DNA from: Cryptomeria japonica
Taxonomy: Eukaryota; Streptophyta; Pinopsida; Cupressales; Cupressaceae
DNA: 64,000 nt
NCBI RefSeq assembly: GCF_030272615.1
Contig: NC_081415.1
Coordinates: 188,360,270-188,424,269, forward strand
Direction: 5' to 3'
Position numbers and translations under genes: made by a program. The notes beneath the pieces were generated by a model that searched no databases, was not told the DNA's origin, and saw only the letters and a list, made by a program, of their open reading frames with translations. Positions 22,321-34,928 of this stretch are shown here, piece after piece; position 1 is the stretch's first letter; each line of letters starts with the position of its first letter.

Positions 22321-22760
22321 GAGGAAGTTGTTTATGTGGCTATTAAAGATGGATCTGATGAAGAAAGGTATAAAGAAAAGGCCCTAATATCTCACATAAA
22401 TAATAATGATTCTTGGATCATAGATAGTGGATGCTCACATCACATGACAGGTGATAAACACAAGTTTGTTAAATTAGAAGACTATGATGAAGGCTCTGTA
22501 AGATTTGGTAATGATGTACCATGTCCAGTGAAAGGTAAAGGATCTATAACACTTCTTGACAATGCTAAATGTGATGATGTATACTGGGTTGAAGGTTTGA
22601 AATACAATTTTTTGAGTGTAGCACAGCTAAACAATACAGGATACCAAATAAAATTTCAGAAAGGAATTGTCAAAGTTCATGACAAGCATGGAAAGTTAGC
22701 TACTACTGAGACATAAACAAAAGGCAATACATTTCATCTTGACTCAACTCAGAACAAGTG
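22321..22760 (+). pseudogene. Element A aspartic protease
   Basis: Copia protease with the active site WIIDSGCSHHMTGD (Asp codon 22423-22425), then GSVRFGNDVPCPVKGKGSI and LKYNFLSVAQL, in frame with the C-terminal part of gag. It ends at a TAA at 22714-22716 that probably replaced CAA. Confidence 0.88.
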
Positions 22761-23894
22761 TCTTTATGCAAAGATAGATGATACCTGGTTATGGCATAAA
22801 AGGTTTTGTCATGTAAATTTTGATAATCTAATCAAAATAAGAAGCACCGAGTAAGAGGTCTATCGAGCTTAGAAAAACCTAAGAATGTTATATGCCGAGG
22901 ATGCCAGATGGGTAAGATGACAAGATCAAGCTTTACAAGTAAGTCCTACACTTCTAAAGGAATTTTAGATCTAGTACACACTAATCTTTGTGGTCCCATG
23001 AAAGTTCAAAGTTATTATGGTGATAAATATTTCATATTATTTTTTGATGATTACTTAAGGATGATGTCAGTTATGTTTTTAAAAGAAAAAATAAAGGATT
23101 TTCAAATGTTCAAATGGTACAAGGCAAGAGTTGAAAATGAAACAGGAAGACAACTAAAATGTCTTAGATCTCATCGAGGAGGAGAGTTCACTTCTGATGA
23201 ATTTAACTTATTCTGCAATGATCATGGTATAAAAAGGCAAGTATTTGCACCGAGAACACCTCAGCAAAATGGGATAGCTGAGAGAAGAAACAGATCAATT
23301 GTGGATTGTGCCAGAACCCTGATGATAGAAAAAAGGGTACCTCAAACATTTTGGAGAGAAGCAATCAACACTGCAGTTTACACCCTGAACTGAGTTCAAC
23401 TGAAGAAAGGAACTATGAAGACACCATATGAGATTTGGTATGATAAGAAACCTAATGTAAGTTATTTTAAAATCTTTGGAAGTAGATGTTATGTTCACAA
23501 AGATGACAGAAATGGAAAGTTTGATCAGAAAAGTGAAGAAGGAACATTTCTTGGTTATTCTTCTAGAAGTAAAGCATTTAAATGTCTGATCAAATCATCT
23601 AACAAAATAGTAGAAAGTACAAATGTGAAAATTGATGAATTTGTAGAAAGAAATGATGAAGGAAATTCCAAAGAACCAGAAGATTATGAAGAATTTGTTT
23701 ATGTTCAACTAAGAAGTCCTACCGAGAAAGCTGCTGAAGAAAATGAAGATAATGTCCAGTTACCGAGTGATGAAGAAGATCATACAGAACCTACCGAGCC
23801 TATATTAGCCAAATATGTCAAAAGACATCATGCATCAAGTCAGATTATTGGAGATAAGGATGATCCAGTGATGACAAGGAACAAACTGAGATAG
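22761..23894 (+). pseudogene. Element A integrase
   Basis: GAG-pre-integrase zinc part at 22790-22925 (LWHKRFCHVNFDNL, CRGCQMGKM). In the catalytic core the first Asp has become Asn (LVHTNLCGPM), the second is His (LRSHRGGEF) and the Glu remains (NGIAERRNR). It therefore should not be catalytic. The C-terminal domain has TPYEIWYDKKPNVSYFKIFG and GTFLGYSS. There is a frameshift near 22855 and a TGA at 23391-23393. Confidence 0.88.
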
Positions 23895-24796
23895 AACACA
23901 TGTTTGATATCTGAATTTGAACCGAGAATAGTAAAAGAGGCATTTAATAGTAAAAATTGGGTAAATGCTATGACAGAAGAGATTGATCAAATCAAGAAGA
24001 ATGACACATGGACACTAATCCCAAGACCAAAGGACAAAAATGTAATCGGTTTACTAAGTGGATTTTCAGAAATAAGCTAAATGAAAAAGGTGAGATCATT
24101 CACAACAAAGCAAGACTAGTTTGCAAAGGTTATGCTCAAGAAGAAGGAATAGATTATGGTGAGACCTTTGCACCCATGGCTAGACTTGAGGGAGTAAGAA
24201 CATTGTTGGCATATGTTGCTTTCAAAAATTTCAAGGTATATCAAATGGATGTTAAATCTGCATTTTTGAATGGTATACTAGAAGAAGAAGTTTATATTGA
24301 ACAACCTAAAGGATTTGTTGAAGACAAGAGTAAAGATCAGGTATGTAAACTAAAAAAAGCTTTATATGGTCTGAAACAAGCACCTAGAGCATGGTATGAG
24401 AGACTTCACTCTTACTTAATCATGATTGGTTTTATAAGAATAAGTGAAAACAATAATATGCACATGAAGAATGATGAGGACAATGGAATATTGATCTCAG
24501 CCATATTTGTTGATGACATTATATTTTGTGGAAATGACTCTCTATGCAAGAACTTTGGAAATGAAATGTGCAAAGAATTTGAGATGTCATTAATCGGTGA
24601 GATAAAGTATTTTATAGGTTTACAGATACTGCAAATGAAAGATGAGATTTTCATTACTCAATCCAAGTACATAAAGGAAATCTTGAAGAAATTTGGAATG
24701 GAGGATTCTAAACTAGTAAGTACTCCTATGACTACTAACTGTAAACTATCAAAGAATGATGAATCCGCATTTGTTGATGAGACACTTTACTGATCT
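23895..24796 (+). pseudogene. Element A reverse transcriptase
   Basis: Copia [71 protein letters not shown] and the catalytic FVDDIIFCG with both Asp retained. Then [25 protein letters not shown] and STPM. A frameshift near 24040 and a TGA at 24791-24793 (CGA-type change) break it. Confidence 0.9.
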
Positions 24797-25459
24797 ATGA
24801 TTGGGAAGTTGCAATATGTTGTGCATAGTAGACTAGATATAGTACATGCAGTAGGTATTGTTGCAAGATTTTCTACAGATCCCAAGGAAACCCATATGAC
24901 AGCAATCAAGAGAATTTTCAGATACCTAAGAGGCATTGAAGATTATGGCTTAGTATATGAAAAGAGGAATGATTTTGATTTAAAAGTTTATACTGATGCT
25001 AATTGGGCAGGCAACATAGATGATAGGAAAAGCACAAGTGGTGGAGCTTTCTTTTTAGGAGAAAGACTAGTAAGTTGGTTTAGCAAGAAACAAGGATGTA
25101 TTTCATAGTCAACAATAGAAGCTGAATATGTTGCTGCAACATTGACCTGCACAAATATAGCATGGATCAAACAACTATTGGAAGGTATAAATGAAAAAGT
25201 TACCAAGCCAATAACTATATTCTATGATAATACTAGTGCCATTAACATTTCAAAGAATCTGGTAATGCACTCTAAGACAAAGCATGTCTCTATAAAGTAT
25301 CATTATCTTAGAGAAGAAGTTCAAGAGAAGAAAGTTGTGGTGGAATATATCAGTTCAAAGGAGCAAATAACAGACATCTTCACAAAGCCACTGCCAAGGG
25401 ACACTTTTGAGTATCTCAGAAGCAAGTTAGGGGTCCTACCCCTATCTTCTACTCACTAA
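24797..25459 (+). pseudogene. Element A RNase H
   Basis: Motifs IGKLQYVVHSRLDI, YTDANWAGNIDDRKSTSGG (catalytic Asp), EAEYVAATLT (catalytic Glu) and YDNTSAINISKN. It ends with KPLPRDTFEYLRSKLGV and a stop at 25457-25459. One TAG at 25106-25108 replaces a probable CAG. Confidence 0.9.
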
Positions 25460-25944
25460 TAGAGTTCGGTGAAAGCATCAATTCGATGAATCTACAAAAT
25501 ATAATGTGTGGATTGATGTTGATTTACACCCTTTAGAAATTTTTCTAAAGGTGTGCAGGAAATAGTGAATAGAGACAAGTTGCTTTGACTGAGACTGAGA
25601 TGATACACAACAAGGCAAATCACTTCACAGAGGAAGAAATCATGATTTAGTTCTTTTACTTTTTGGGATTGTTGTCAAAGGGGGAGAAGACTAAATGGTA
25701 AAATCCTAAATGAAGAAGATAACGGAAGACTAATTACAGGGGGAGAAGACTACAAAGGGGAGAAGACTAAATACAAGTCAACAACGCAGAAGCCTAATGA
25801 AAAAGGGAGATGAATTCAGGAGATTTTAATAGCTCAAGGATAACATGAGAAGTCTAACAGAAATCTGAATCCAAATCAATTTGAATATCTTGTTGTTATT
25901 ACCATTTAATTGTTGGTTTTTCCATCAATGTCAAAGGGGGAGAT
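25460..25944 (+). other. Element A 3' spacer and polypurine tract
   Basis: Non-coding. It has several GGGGGAGAAGACT repeats (25680-25770). The final polypurine tract AAAGGGGGAGA (25933-25943) lies immediately before the 3' LTR and primes plus-strand synthesis. Confidence 0.85.
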
Positions 25945-26045
25945 TGTTGGCATTTCAATAGAAGGAGATTGTTGATATTCATTAAGGATATTGAGAAGGT
26001 TGTTGGAGATTATTGATATAACTGAAAAATGACGATAACTATCTT
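25945..26045 (+). repeat. Element A 3' LTR, first piece
   Basis: TGTTGGCATTTCAATAG, nearly identical to 19707 onward. It is cut at 26045 by B; ATCTT at 26041-26045 is the left TSD of B. Confidence 0.93.
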
Positions 26046-26509
26046 TGTTGGTGTAAATAATTATTCATCTTGGATATTATTTCACTTTACTTAAGTTTAC
26101 TTAGGAAATACATTTCATAGTATTTTTGGTATGAGACACTTGGGTGTTTATGCCACATTGGGATAGTGTGTGTAGGAGAATTTCCACCTTTTATGGTGTT
26201 GATCTTGTTGTTACACTCCACATTCAGTGGGTGATCCACCTCATGTGAAATATTATATTGTTTCTCCTACCTACCCACACCTATTTCCTACCTACCCTTG
26301 TTTCTTATTGAGCCACATGTCATGTTTGTGTGCTCACATATCCATATAGCCTTGCCTATATAAGCAGGCTCATATTCATTGTATGTAATGCTTAATGATC
26401 CAGTTAATCATATTTTTCATTTTGATAGAATACAGTTTATTTCTATCATCTATTTTATTCTCTCTTATTTATGCTTTCCATTGCCTCTTGATCTTGGCAA
26501 AATCTCACA
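26046..26509 (+). repeat. Element B 5' LTR
   Basis: 464 bp, identical in length to 29854-30317. TATATAAG at 26357-26364 is a well-placed TATA box, so transcription should start shortly after. Confidence 0.95.
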
Positions 26510-26523
26510 TGGTATAAGAGCCA
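26510..26523 (+). other. Element B primer-binding site
   Basis: TGGTATAAGAGCCA directly abuts the LTR and matches the plant initiator-Met priming site TGGTATCAGAGC with one change. Confidence 0.92.
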
Positions 26524-27335
26524 TTAGAGTGTCATTGGTTTGCCAATTGAGAGAAATTTGATGCTATTTGGGGTTTGCATTTTGGATCTTTCTATTGCAG
26601 GTTATTATTGAAGCTTGATGGATCAAATCTGAGGTTACCATTGGATTGAGGAGGTCCAAGAAAGTTAGTTTTTCCTTTTGTTTCATCCAAATCAGACTTC
26701 GGAGGCCAAATCTAGATGCATTTGATGTTTGAAGCCGTGACGGAAATTTTCCAGAAATTATAATTTTGCAGGCGATTTTCAAATAGCAATATCTCACTCA
26801 TCTGAACTCCTTTTTTCGAGCAATTTTTTTTGTTTTGGGGTAGAATTGCATTATCTGTACAATGGTGTAGGAGTTTTCTATTTCTTGGATATAGGTTTTT
26901 CAAAAATTGTGAAGTCCCAATTTTTACAACTTTGGAGGCTTCATTTGGGCTCATATGGACTTCTTTTTAGGTGCCATTTTTTTTTAAAGTGCATATTTTT
27001 TCATCTACTTTCATAATCTGCCATTTGTTTGCAGTGATTTTAAGTAAAAATTGTACTTTCTATATTTGGCCATTTTTGGCATATTTGGTACTTGCATTTT
27101 GTTTGGATCTCAGTTTAGATCACTTGCAGTATTTGTTGAAGTCTCTTAGATCTCATTTTGAGAAGTTGTAAATTGAAATCAGAAGTCCACCTTGCCATTG
27201 TTTGCAAGTGGCCTATTGTACACGCACTACATATAACGTGCCAAAATCATCATTTTTGGGGGGTACTTTGATTGAGTGAATTTGGGGGGTGTCTCTTATG
27301 CTTTTGTGCTCTTATGTTCCTTCCTTTTTGCTTCT
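26524..27335 (+). other. Element B 5' leader
   Basis: About 810 bp of non-coding leader between priming site and gag ATG. Open stretches here on either strand have no coding character. Confidence 0.6.
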
Positions 27336-29348
27336 ATGGGTTCTTCTAAGTTTCCTCTCTTAACTCCTCATAATTATGCTACTTGGAAAATTGATGCATG
27401 GAGTAAACTTATGGAAAAAGGACTAACTCATTACATTGATGGAACTATTGTTGCTCCCGCTGATCCTAAGGTTGATCCAGTTGGTCACTTGAATTGGCTC
27501 ACTAAAAATATCATGGCAATTGGTACCTTAAGAAAGTATGTATCAAAGGATCTCATTTTTCATATTGAGAAATGTACTCTAATCAAAGATGCTTGGAAAA
27601 AGTTTCAAGACTTGTATAGTCAAGTTGATGAGATTAGCGGATATCAAATTGATAGTGATCTCACCATGTTAGATCCCAAGAACTTTGATACTATACAAGA
27701 TTATGTCACTAAGGCAAATGAGTTGAGGGCACAACTCAAAGATTGTGGCATTGATAAGAAGGATACTCAATTGATATTCAACTTGATAGGCAAGCTTCCA
27801 CAAGAATACGTAGCATTTGTTTCTAGTTTCCAAACCCATAGGATGACAATGGGTTCAAGCTACACAATGCCTACATTTGATGCTTTCAATGAAATGTTGA
27901 TGATGGAACAAACAAAGTTGATAAGCATGGGCATTCTTACGGCTTCTAAGTCTCAAACATTAGTGGAAAATCAAGGGAACATAGGAAATCAAGGAAAGGA
28001 CAACTCAATCAAGAAGAAATGGCAATCAAAGCCTAAGGAAAAAGCACCATCTTCTCCACAACAAGGAGATACATCCTCTTCCAAGAGGGATAACTCACCA
28101 AAGAGGGAGAGACCTACTTGTGCCTATTGTAAAAATTTTGGTCATGAGGAGCATCGTTGCCATTCTAAGAAGATTGATGAGCTCACACATATCATCAAAA
28201 AGCATAACATTGATTTGCCTAATGTCTACAAGAAGGATGATTCATCAAATTCTACATCCTCACATTCAAAAGGAAAAGGGAAAGCATTCATGGCTTCTAC
28301 AAGTGAGAAGACTTACTCTTTTGGGACAAGAAAAGGAAAAGCTCTATGTGCTACTATCAGTCATGATTCAAAGAGATGGCTTCTAGATTTAGGGGCTTCT
28401 CATCATATGGCATCTTCACAATCTATGTTCTCTACATTTGAGCCTTGCACCATGCCGTAGATTTTGATGGGCAATCATACATACATGGATGTGATTGGGA
28501 AAGGATCTATTGACATTGGGGATAACTCCTTCAATGATGTGTTGTGTGTACGCTACTTGACAAACAATCTCCTTTCTATCTATCAAATCACACATGGCAC
28601 AACTAAGAGAGTTGTGGAGTTCACACTTGAGTCAGTTTTCATTAGAGACTTGGAGACTAGAGCTATCATTGCGACTGGGGTGGTTGATCATGCATCTCAG
28701 TTATACTCCTTTTCAGATTTTGTTGATGATGATGATTTCACATTTGATGATTGTACACATGATGATCACACTTCTTGTGATGGTTCAGTTTTTGAGGAGA
28801 ACTTTGGACACTTGAACATGGGGATTCTCACATGTGACCCCATTCTTGAGTCTTGTATTTCATCTCCTCATATTGATATCACTTCACCTATTGCACCTAA
28901 TGATGTAGATAGTGTGATAGTTTTTCCTTCATGTGATTCAGTGCAGCAGGATATTCATTGTCTTCCAACTTCATATTCATGGGATGACTACTTGACAGAC
29001 ATTGTAGGTTTGTTTGTGGAATCCTACATTACAAATTTGGGAGACATCATTGATGACATTCATCTTCTCTTTGATGAAGATGATCCTTTTTCAATTGATG
29101 CGAGGGCACACTTTGACCCTCTTGTCCATTCTCTACATGATCATTCTTTTAAGGTTGATATGATTGTGGATACTTATGTACAACAGTTGGAGGAGGTCTC
29201 TTTATGTTTTGGGGAGACATGTGAATTTTTGGGACATGTTCTACATCCATCTCCACTAGATCTTGGAGTGCCTTTTTCAGTAGTGTGGCACAGTTTACCA
29301 CCTTTGGAGGGGGTATCTTTCAGCATCGACATGGGGACACTTGAGTAG
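27336..29348 (+). pseudogene. Element B gag-protease ORF with a single TAG
   Basis: From ATG 27336 one frame runs about 670 codons to 29348, broken only by TAG at 28458-28460. Gag part: FPLLTPHNYATWKIDAWSKL, KDAWKKFQDLYSQ and LIFNLIGKLPQEYVAFV, then CCHC knuckle CAYCKNFGHEEHRC (28119-28160). Protease-like part: WLLDLGASHHMASS (Asp-Leu-Gly instead of Asp-Ser-Gly), GKGSIDIGDNSFNDVL and NNLLSIYQI. After a hint of the pre-integrase motif (FGHLNMGIL) the last ~180 codons are an acidic sequence I do not recognise. The TAG could be a CAG mutation or a read-through stop. Confidence 0.85.
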
Positions 29349-29853
29349 TTTTCGGAGATTCCTTTCATCATGAGTTTCTTTTATACATATTCCCTTCATA
29401 ATTGGGGAGACTTCATGGATACACCTTTGGTTTTGTTTCTTCCTAAGGGGAGGAATGTTGTTCATCGTTGGTGGAGCAGTTTCTTCATACATCAAGCTTG
29501 TATCATTGGTGTAGAATCCACATTGAGGCGGGGCTTCCTAGTCTCTCTTCTTCTTCTTCTTCTTCTTCTTCTCTCATATGGGGGGGAATTTTTCATCACA
29601 TGGGGTTTTGTCCTTCACATACTTCTATGTGAGTTCTTTGTATCTAATTTTCATCTCTCTTTTGGGGGAGAGTTTTTTCCCATTGGGTTTTTCTCTCTTT
29701 CCCCACTTTGTAAGAGATTTCATTGCATTGGTTTTCATGTATTTACATTTATACATGGGTACCTAACATGGCCTAGTAGCCAGGACTTATCTTGCATTGC
29801 TTAGTTGCATTGTAGACTTAAGTGCATTCCCCTAAGTTGCACTTAAGGGGGGG
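29349..29853 (+). other. Element B 3' region, (CTT)n and polypurine tract
   Basis: Non-coding. A CTT microsatellite is at about 29549-29575. The polypurine run ACTTAAGGGGGGG (29841-29853) directly precedes the 3' LTR. An open stretch here (29370-29804) encodes mostly Phe/Leu low complexity and is not convincing. Confidence 0.75.
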
Positions 29854-30317
29854 TGTTGGTGTAAATAATTATTCATCTTGGATATTATTACACTTTACTT
29901 AAGTTTATTTAGGAAATGCATTTCATAGTAGTTTGGGTATGAGACTCTTGGGTGTTTGTGCCACATTGGGATAGTGTGTGTAGGAGAATTTCCACCTTTT
30001 ATAGTGTTGATCTTGTTGTTACACTCCACATTCAATGGGTGATCCACCTCATGTGGAATATTATATTGTTTCTCCTACCTACCCACACCTATTTCCTACC
30101 TACCCTTGTTTCTTATTGAGCCACATGTCATGTTTGTGTGCTCACATATCCATATAGCCTTGCCTATATAAGAAGGCTCATATTCATTGTATGTAATGCT
30201 TAATGATCTAGTTGATCATATTTTTCATCTTGATAGAATACAGTTTATTTCTGTCATCTATTTTGTTCTCTCTTATTTGTGCTTTCCATTGCCTCTTGAT
30301 CTTGGCAAAATCTCACA
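29854..30317 (+). repeat. Element B 3' LTR
   Basis: 464 bp, about 3.7% diverged from 26046-26509. It ends TCTCACA, followed by TSD ATCTT. Confidence 0.95.
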
Positions 30318-30322
30318 ATCTT

Positions 30323-31702
30323 TATAAGATTATTTTGTCATTGATGTCAAGAAATTGATTTTCTAATTCAGTATGATGTTGCCATATCTTGAGAAGATTG
30401 ATTTGAAGAGAATTAAGATATCGGTAAAAGACATAGAAAGAATGTGATGAATAAGGGGAGAAATAAGTTATTCAATGGGCAACTACTATCAAGTTAGACA
30501 ATGATAAGATCATGATATTTAGATTGTTTTGATATCCTACATATGTTGTTGATTGTAAGGTTAATACTATACTATGTCACCGAGCAAAGAACCTAGTCGG
30601 TAAACCCTAGGGTTATTGATATCAGTTAATGAAGGTGGAATTTCTACCGAGTAAAGTTTAGTATTTACCAAGTTGCAACTGAGTTATGACAGATCGCATT
30701 GGATGGATAAAAGCATTATTTAATGAAGGACAATGATTAGCTAGAGATGTATAAATGATTGGTATGTCGTGCATGAAGTTTGTTAAGGATCTATGGCAAT
30801 GGAAGATCAAGAGGAAGATCTACAGCTTAGATTGAACCGTAATAAGCTTGTGCAAGTTCCAAGAAAGGAATGCAAGTCCCAAGGCAAGGTAAAACATTTT
30901 CAGATTGAAGGATACATTGAAGCTAGTCAAGATTGAAGATCTGATGGCTAAGATTGATCATGGGAAATGTGATCAAGGAGATTTAGCGGTTAGCAAATTG
31001 TTTTTAAATAAGAAAATATTGATGAACAATGTATGCGGGCAAGGGTAAGCATAGGGATGCTACATAGTGATTACCAAGCACAAAAGCTTGAAGACCTATT
31101 TGAATAATAGAGTAAGGAGCCCAGCAAAGGGACAAGATAAGTCCTATGACAAGATTGTTTTGAGCAAATAAGAATCTACTTTAGCATTTTAGATGTGAAG
31201 TTACAGATATATTTATTGTTGTTGTTTATTTTGTAAGTGACAGAAAATCTCTTAATCGAGTGGACTTAATAGTCTTATTTGTAAATCCTGTAGCAAAGTA
31301 ACATTCTAAATGAGTGTTTGAAATCCTTTGACAAGGTCACTTCTAACAAAGTGAAGATCCTAACAGATCTGAGGAAAATCCCTTAACCGGGTCACATCTA
31401 GCAATGTGTTTGTAATCTTTAATAGGATTTGCTTTTAACCAAGCATACTCCAGAAGAGTATATTTCTTAGTGGGTCCAAAATCCCACAATGGTTTTTCCT
31501 TATTTAGGTTTCCATGTTAAATCTGGTGTTATATGTGTTATGATGATTATGTGTTTATGAGTTTGCATGTTTAGCTATTTTTGGTTATATTGTTGAAGTA
31601 TAAGTTACCAAGGTTGAATCTGTTGATTTTATGGAAGATTAAGTTTGTATGATTCACCCCACCCCCTCTCATCTTGTTAGTTATTGGCATTAGAACTTTA
31701 CA
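30323..31702 (+). repeat. Element A 3' LTR, second piece
   Basis: It resumes the A LTR after B and its TSD and ends TTTACA at 31702, followed by AGCAG. Together with 25945-26045 it totals 1,481 bp, 22 bp less than the 5' LTR because of one small indel. Confidence 0.93.
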
Positions 31703-33640
31703 AGCAGATGTCTATATGTTTTAAATTAGTTTCTGACCTTGAAATTTGAACCAAATCTCAAGCGGTTCAAATGGTTCAAGGCTTCTTCTTAATAATCATT
31801 GTTGTACTTCCTAAATGAACTTGAACCGCTAAACTTTTTGTCAAATGGTTCAAGGTTCATGAGTTCACTTCAAAACTAACTCTATGGATTTTTGATGATA
31901 ATGAAAGTGGCGAGAAAAGAAGGAATATTCCCAACATTCAACAGTTTTAAAATTCTAAATATGGAAAGTAATCATGAGTGCATCAACTACTTGTGCAGAA
32001 GTGATGGATAATTAAGAAGGTGTCAGATTTTAGTCATTTCACTGTTACTTCGCACGCTTGAGTAAATCATTATGAAGAGTGTATGGCTTTATAGATATTT
32101 TCTTGTATGATCAAAAGGAATGTATGAATTTATTTCCATAGTTTGTATGGGTTGCAGCTACCATACTTGAGCAAATTGGAAGTGCTGAAGGTAAAACCAA
32201 CTCTAATTTCCTGAGGAAGTTTCCAGTTTTCATGGCGGCAACGGGTAAGTTCAGATGACTCCTCCTAAGCTTTGTTTCTTTAAGTTCTAAATATTTATCA
32301 ATATAGGAAGAAAGTTGGTAAATTGCTGGAGTAAAATTCTACCTTGCTTTAGAATTTCTTGGTTAGAAGTATAGATAGGCAGTATGAGGCCAATATTGTT
32401 GAAGCTTGGTCGAACCTCATGTCTAGTGAGAATATTACCAGAGCTAGAAGACACTTCCTTGGCTCATGTTGATGTAGGAAATTTCTTAGAGAGAGCCAAG
32501 AACCCTCAAACCAGTTCAATGATGGAGAAATTAGTGAAAAGCAGTCTTGTTGAAGCTGTTACATTTCCACTTGTCGCACCATGTCCGGAATTGTTGATCA
32601 CTTGCATGAATAGGTATGATATGGAGAACAAATGCATCAGAACTAATAATGGTGGGCTACTAGTCAGTATCAATAGAGAAACAGTAATTGTAGCAATGGG
32701 AATTCCGCACAATGATGAATATGTGGATTGGACCATTGGGAACTGGTATGCCTATTTCTCAAAAAATAAGAGTAAGTATAGGAGTGTGATTGCTAGGAAT
32801 TGGCTCCTAAAAGTTCAAAAAGGAGGGTCACGGCTGCCAAAGCCCCTGACTAGAGGGCATTTCATCACAAGAGTGCAGGATATTGTGATACTTCTGAATA
32901 GGGTGACGGGAAACTCACATTCTTTCTAATGGGAAGATTAGATGTAATTTTTCACCTAGGTGTTGTTATCTGGTGATAGGTATCTTGATTGGTCTTAGGT
33001 AATTGCAAAAAGACTTCATGAAAGGTTGAGTAATTTTGTGGGAATGTTAGGTTTTTATACTTGTTCTTATCTTTTCTACATACTAGCTTGTACAAGGGAT
33101 TGACCTGGTTTGCCTAATGAACCTTGGGTAGATGGGATGAGGGTGTATAATTATTATCTCCCATTACAGTAGTAGAGACATGTTGAGAAAATTGATAGAT
33201 GGAATGGAGCCTTCATAGGAAAACTTGTTTTTGAGCTCTAGGGGGATGTGAACAGGAGAACGTATGTTGAAGCAATGGAGTTCATAAGCATATATGGTAT
33301 CTTCTTTATTCAATTTCCTAGGTTTAGTTACCTATGGGTAGGTGGTTTTGAGGGTCAACCATTCAAGCTGCCTAGGTATGCCTTTGACAACTATGTACTT
33401 ATAGAGGTGAGAAGGCAACTAGCTTACATTGATAAGAGATTGGGAACAAAGGGCGAGTTTGGAGTTGTATTCCTTGTTTAACTCGGATACTATAGCTGCA
33501 AATCTATAGTTGATGCTATAAACCTAGAATTAGAATTCAAGAGGATGAACCTGCATCCATATGTGGCAAGACAAAAGTTTGATAGTAGAGGTTATGCCAT
33601 CAAACACCTAAATGTGGATAACCACTTTTGTCATGAACTT
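31703..33640 (+). repeat. Element E 3' LTR, second piece
   Basis: Collinear with about 791-2750 of the 5' LTR after the right TSD of A. It contains the exon-like segment (32150-32246) and the start of the LTR frame. It is cut by C; 33636-33640 (AACTT) is the left TSD of C. Confidence 0.92.
32384..33635 (+). pseudogene. LTR-embedded ORF of element E, 3' copy, N-terminal part
   Basis: Homologous to 1498-2745 and begins with ATG at 32384, just after an in-frame TAG, so this is the likeliest original start. The first 181 codons are open here, while the 5' copy has TAG and TGA at 1945 and 1963. Later stops include 32927, 33236 and 33479. No frameshift occurs. Motifs: CMNRYDMENKCI, LLVSINRETV, DWTIGNWYAYFS, LPKPLTRGHF, ILLNRVTGNSHSF and FPRFSYLWVGGFEG. 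Confidence 0.75.
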
Positions 33641-34906
33641 GGATGAGTTGAGACATTGTCATATTTCTATCCTTAGAACTCCTGAGTTTTTGTCATCTTT
33701 TGGTTTTCATAGTAGTAGTGATGTATTGGAAGTTTACTATATGTATTCCATATGTTAAGCCTAAACCTATTAAATCATGTTTTATCTTTGCCAGTTTATT
33801 CGTGCAGCCATGCGATTTATACCTGTAGCCATGTGATTTATTCCTATTGCCATGTAGATTATTTAGGGCAATATCATATGTGAAATTAATAGATGTCTTA
33901 ATTAAATAAAATGCGTATGTATGTTCTTGTATGTAGTGTAGGGAATAAATGATGTTGCGATGGATGTTTGCCTATCACGCCAGTTGAAGGAAAGGATACT
34001 CAAGAGATAACTGAAGATCAAACTGTAGAAAGACTGAGCAAGCGTAAGGGATGACATAAGAGGAGCAATCAAGCGATACTACCGAAGTCTAACTTAGGTG
34101 GACATTGAAATTGTAAATACTGCCACAGTATGTTATGATTGTGGTTCGGTTTAGATCCACATTTCCTGCAGCATAACTCTAGCTATCTCCTTTCTCAATC
34201 AATCATCCACCTCTTCTTTTCGGCATGATTTGTATTGTCTATTGTAGATGATTTCTTTTTAATAATAAGGTCTTCTTCTTCTCGGAGGTTAGATAGAAAG
34301 AGAGAAGAATAGAGCAGAGGACTTTTCATAAGCATTTTTGAGTTTCTTTTTCATATTGAATCATGTAATGATTTTCAAAGAATGATGAATAAAATTATGT
34401 TATTCTGATCTTCTAGAGTTTTTTTCAAGAATCCTGGTATCACTCATCCAAGGCGGACCACTTGGTGAGTGTTCCTGTGCATTTGTCAAAATTAGTTTTC
34501 TTTCCTTAGCCATAGTAGACGTTCTTGCATTGACTATTCCTGCAGCCACTGGAAACAGATCCACTGATTGTTCCTGCAGGCAAGCTAGAATAGAGTGATT
34601 TCTATTTATTAGCATTGAATTTATCTAGTATTGCTTTTATGAATTTATGCAGAAGTTTTCTTGTAGCCTTTCCACAGTTTCCATTCTTGTTTATCTTTTC
34701 CACATAATGTTAGTTGATGTAGTAATGCAGAACAGTTATTGCAAGGACTTAGTGCATATATAGTGCAGACCCATTTCAAGTATTACTTCCCTGGGTTGAC
34801 AATCAAATGAACACCAACTAGGGAAATATTGACTTTTCCAAATGAATATCCAAACTTTGGGTTGAGACTTCAACTAGAGTTATTATTCTTATTGTTGGGT
34901 TGAACA
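33641..34906 (+). repeat. Element C 5' LTR (1,266 bp)
   Basis: It begins GGATGAGTTGAGACATT (the other copy begins TGATGAG) and ends GTTGAACA. Several copies of a CCTGYAGCCA-like word occur. About 714 bp (around 33826-34540) are missing in the 3' LTR. Confidence 0.9.
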
Positions 34907-34910
34907 TTTT

Positions 34911-34928
34911 TGGCGCCACTGCCGAGGA
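34911..34928 (+). other. Element C primer-binding site
   Basis: TGGCGCCACTGCCGAGGA begins four bases after the LTR and closely resembles the priming site typical of Athila elements (TGGCGCCGTTGCCGGGG, Asp-tRNA type). Confidence 0.85.

Larger units (their letters stand above)
26046..30317 (+). mobile_element. Element B: non-autonomous Copia-like element with gag-protease only
   Basis: 4,272 bp with TGTTGG...TCACA termini, equal 464-bp LTRs and perfect TSDs ATCTT (26041-26045, 30318-30322). It has a Met-type priming site, one long gag/protease frame and a polypurine tract, but no integrase, RT or RNase H. It presumably moved with enzymes from a related Copia element. The LTRs differ at about 17 of 464 positions, making it the youngest insertion in the nest. 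It fits the group known as TR-GAG elements. Confidence 0.93.
19707..31702 (+). mobile_element. Element A: Ty1/Copia retrotransposon inserted in E 3' LTR
   Basis: TGTTGG...TTTACA termini with perfect 5-bp TSDs AGCAG (19702-19706, 31703-31707). The 5' LTR is 19707-21209. The 3' LTR starts at 25945 and is split by B. A Met-tRNA-type priming site and a polypurine tract are present. One full set of Copia domains runs from 21275 to 25459 with stops and frameshifts. LTR divergence is about 4-5% over 450 bp compared, so it is younger than E, as the nesting requires. Confidence 0.95.

Noticed and set aside
26564-26954. Minus-strand open frames in the B leader
   Set aside because: They are shadows in a retrotransposon leader with no coding signature.
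29370-29804. 144-codon frame in element B
   Set aside because: Phe/Leu-rich translation across a (CTT)n tract, with no conservation evidence.
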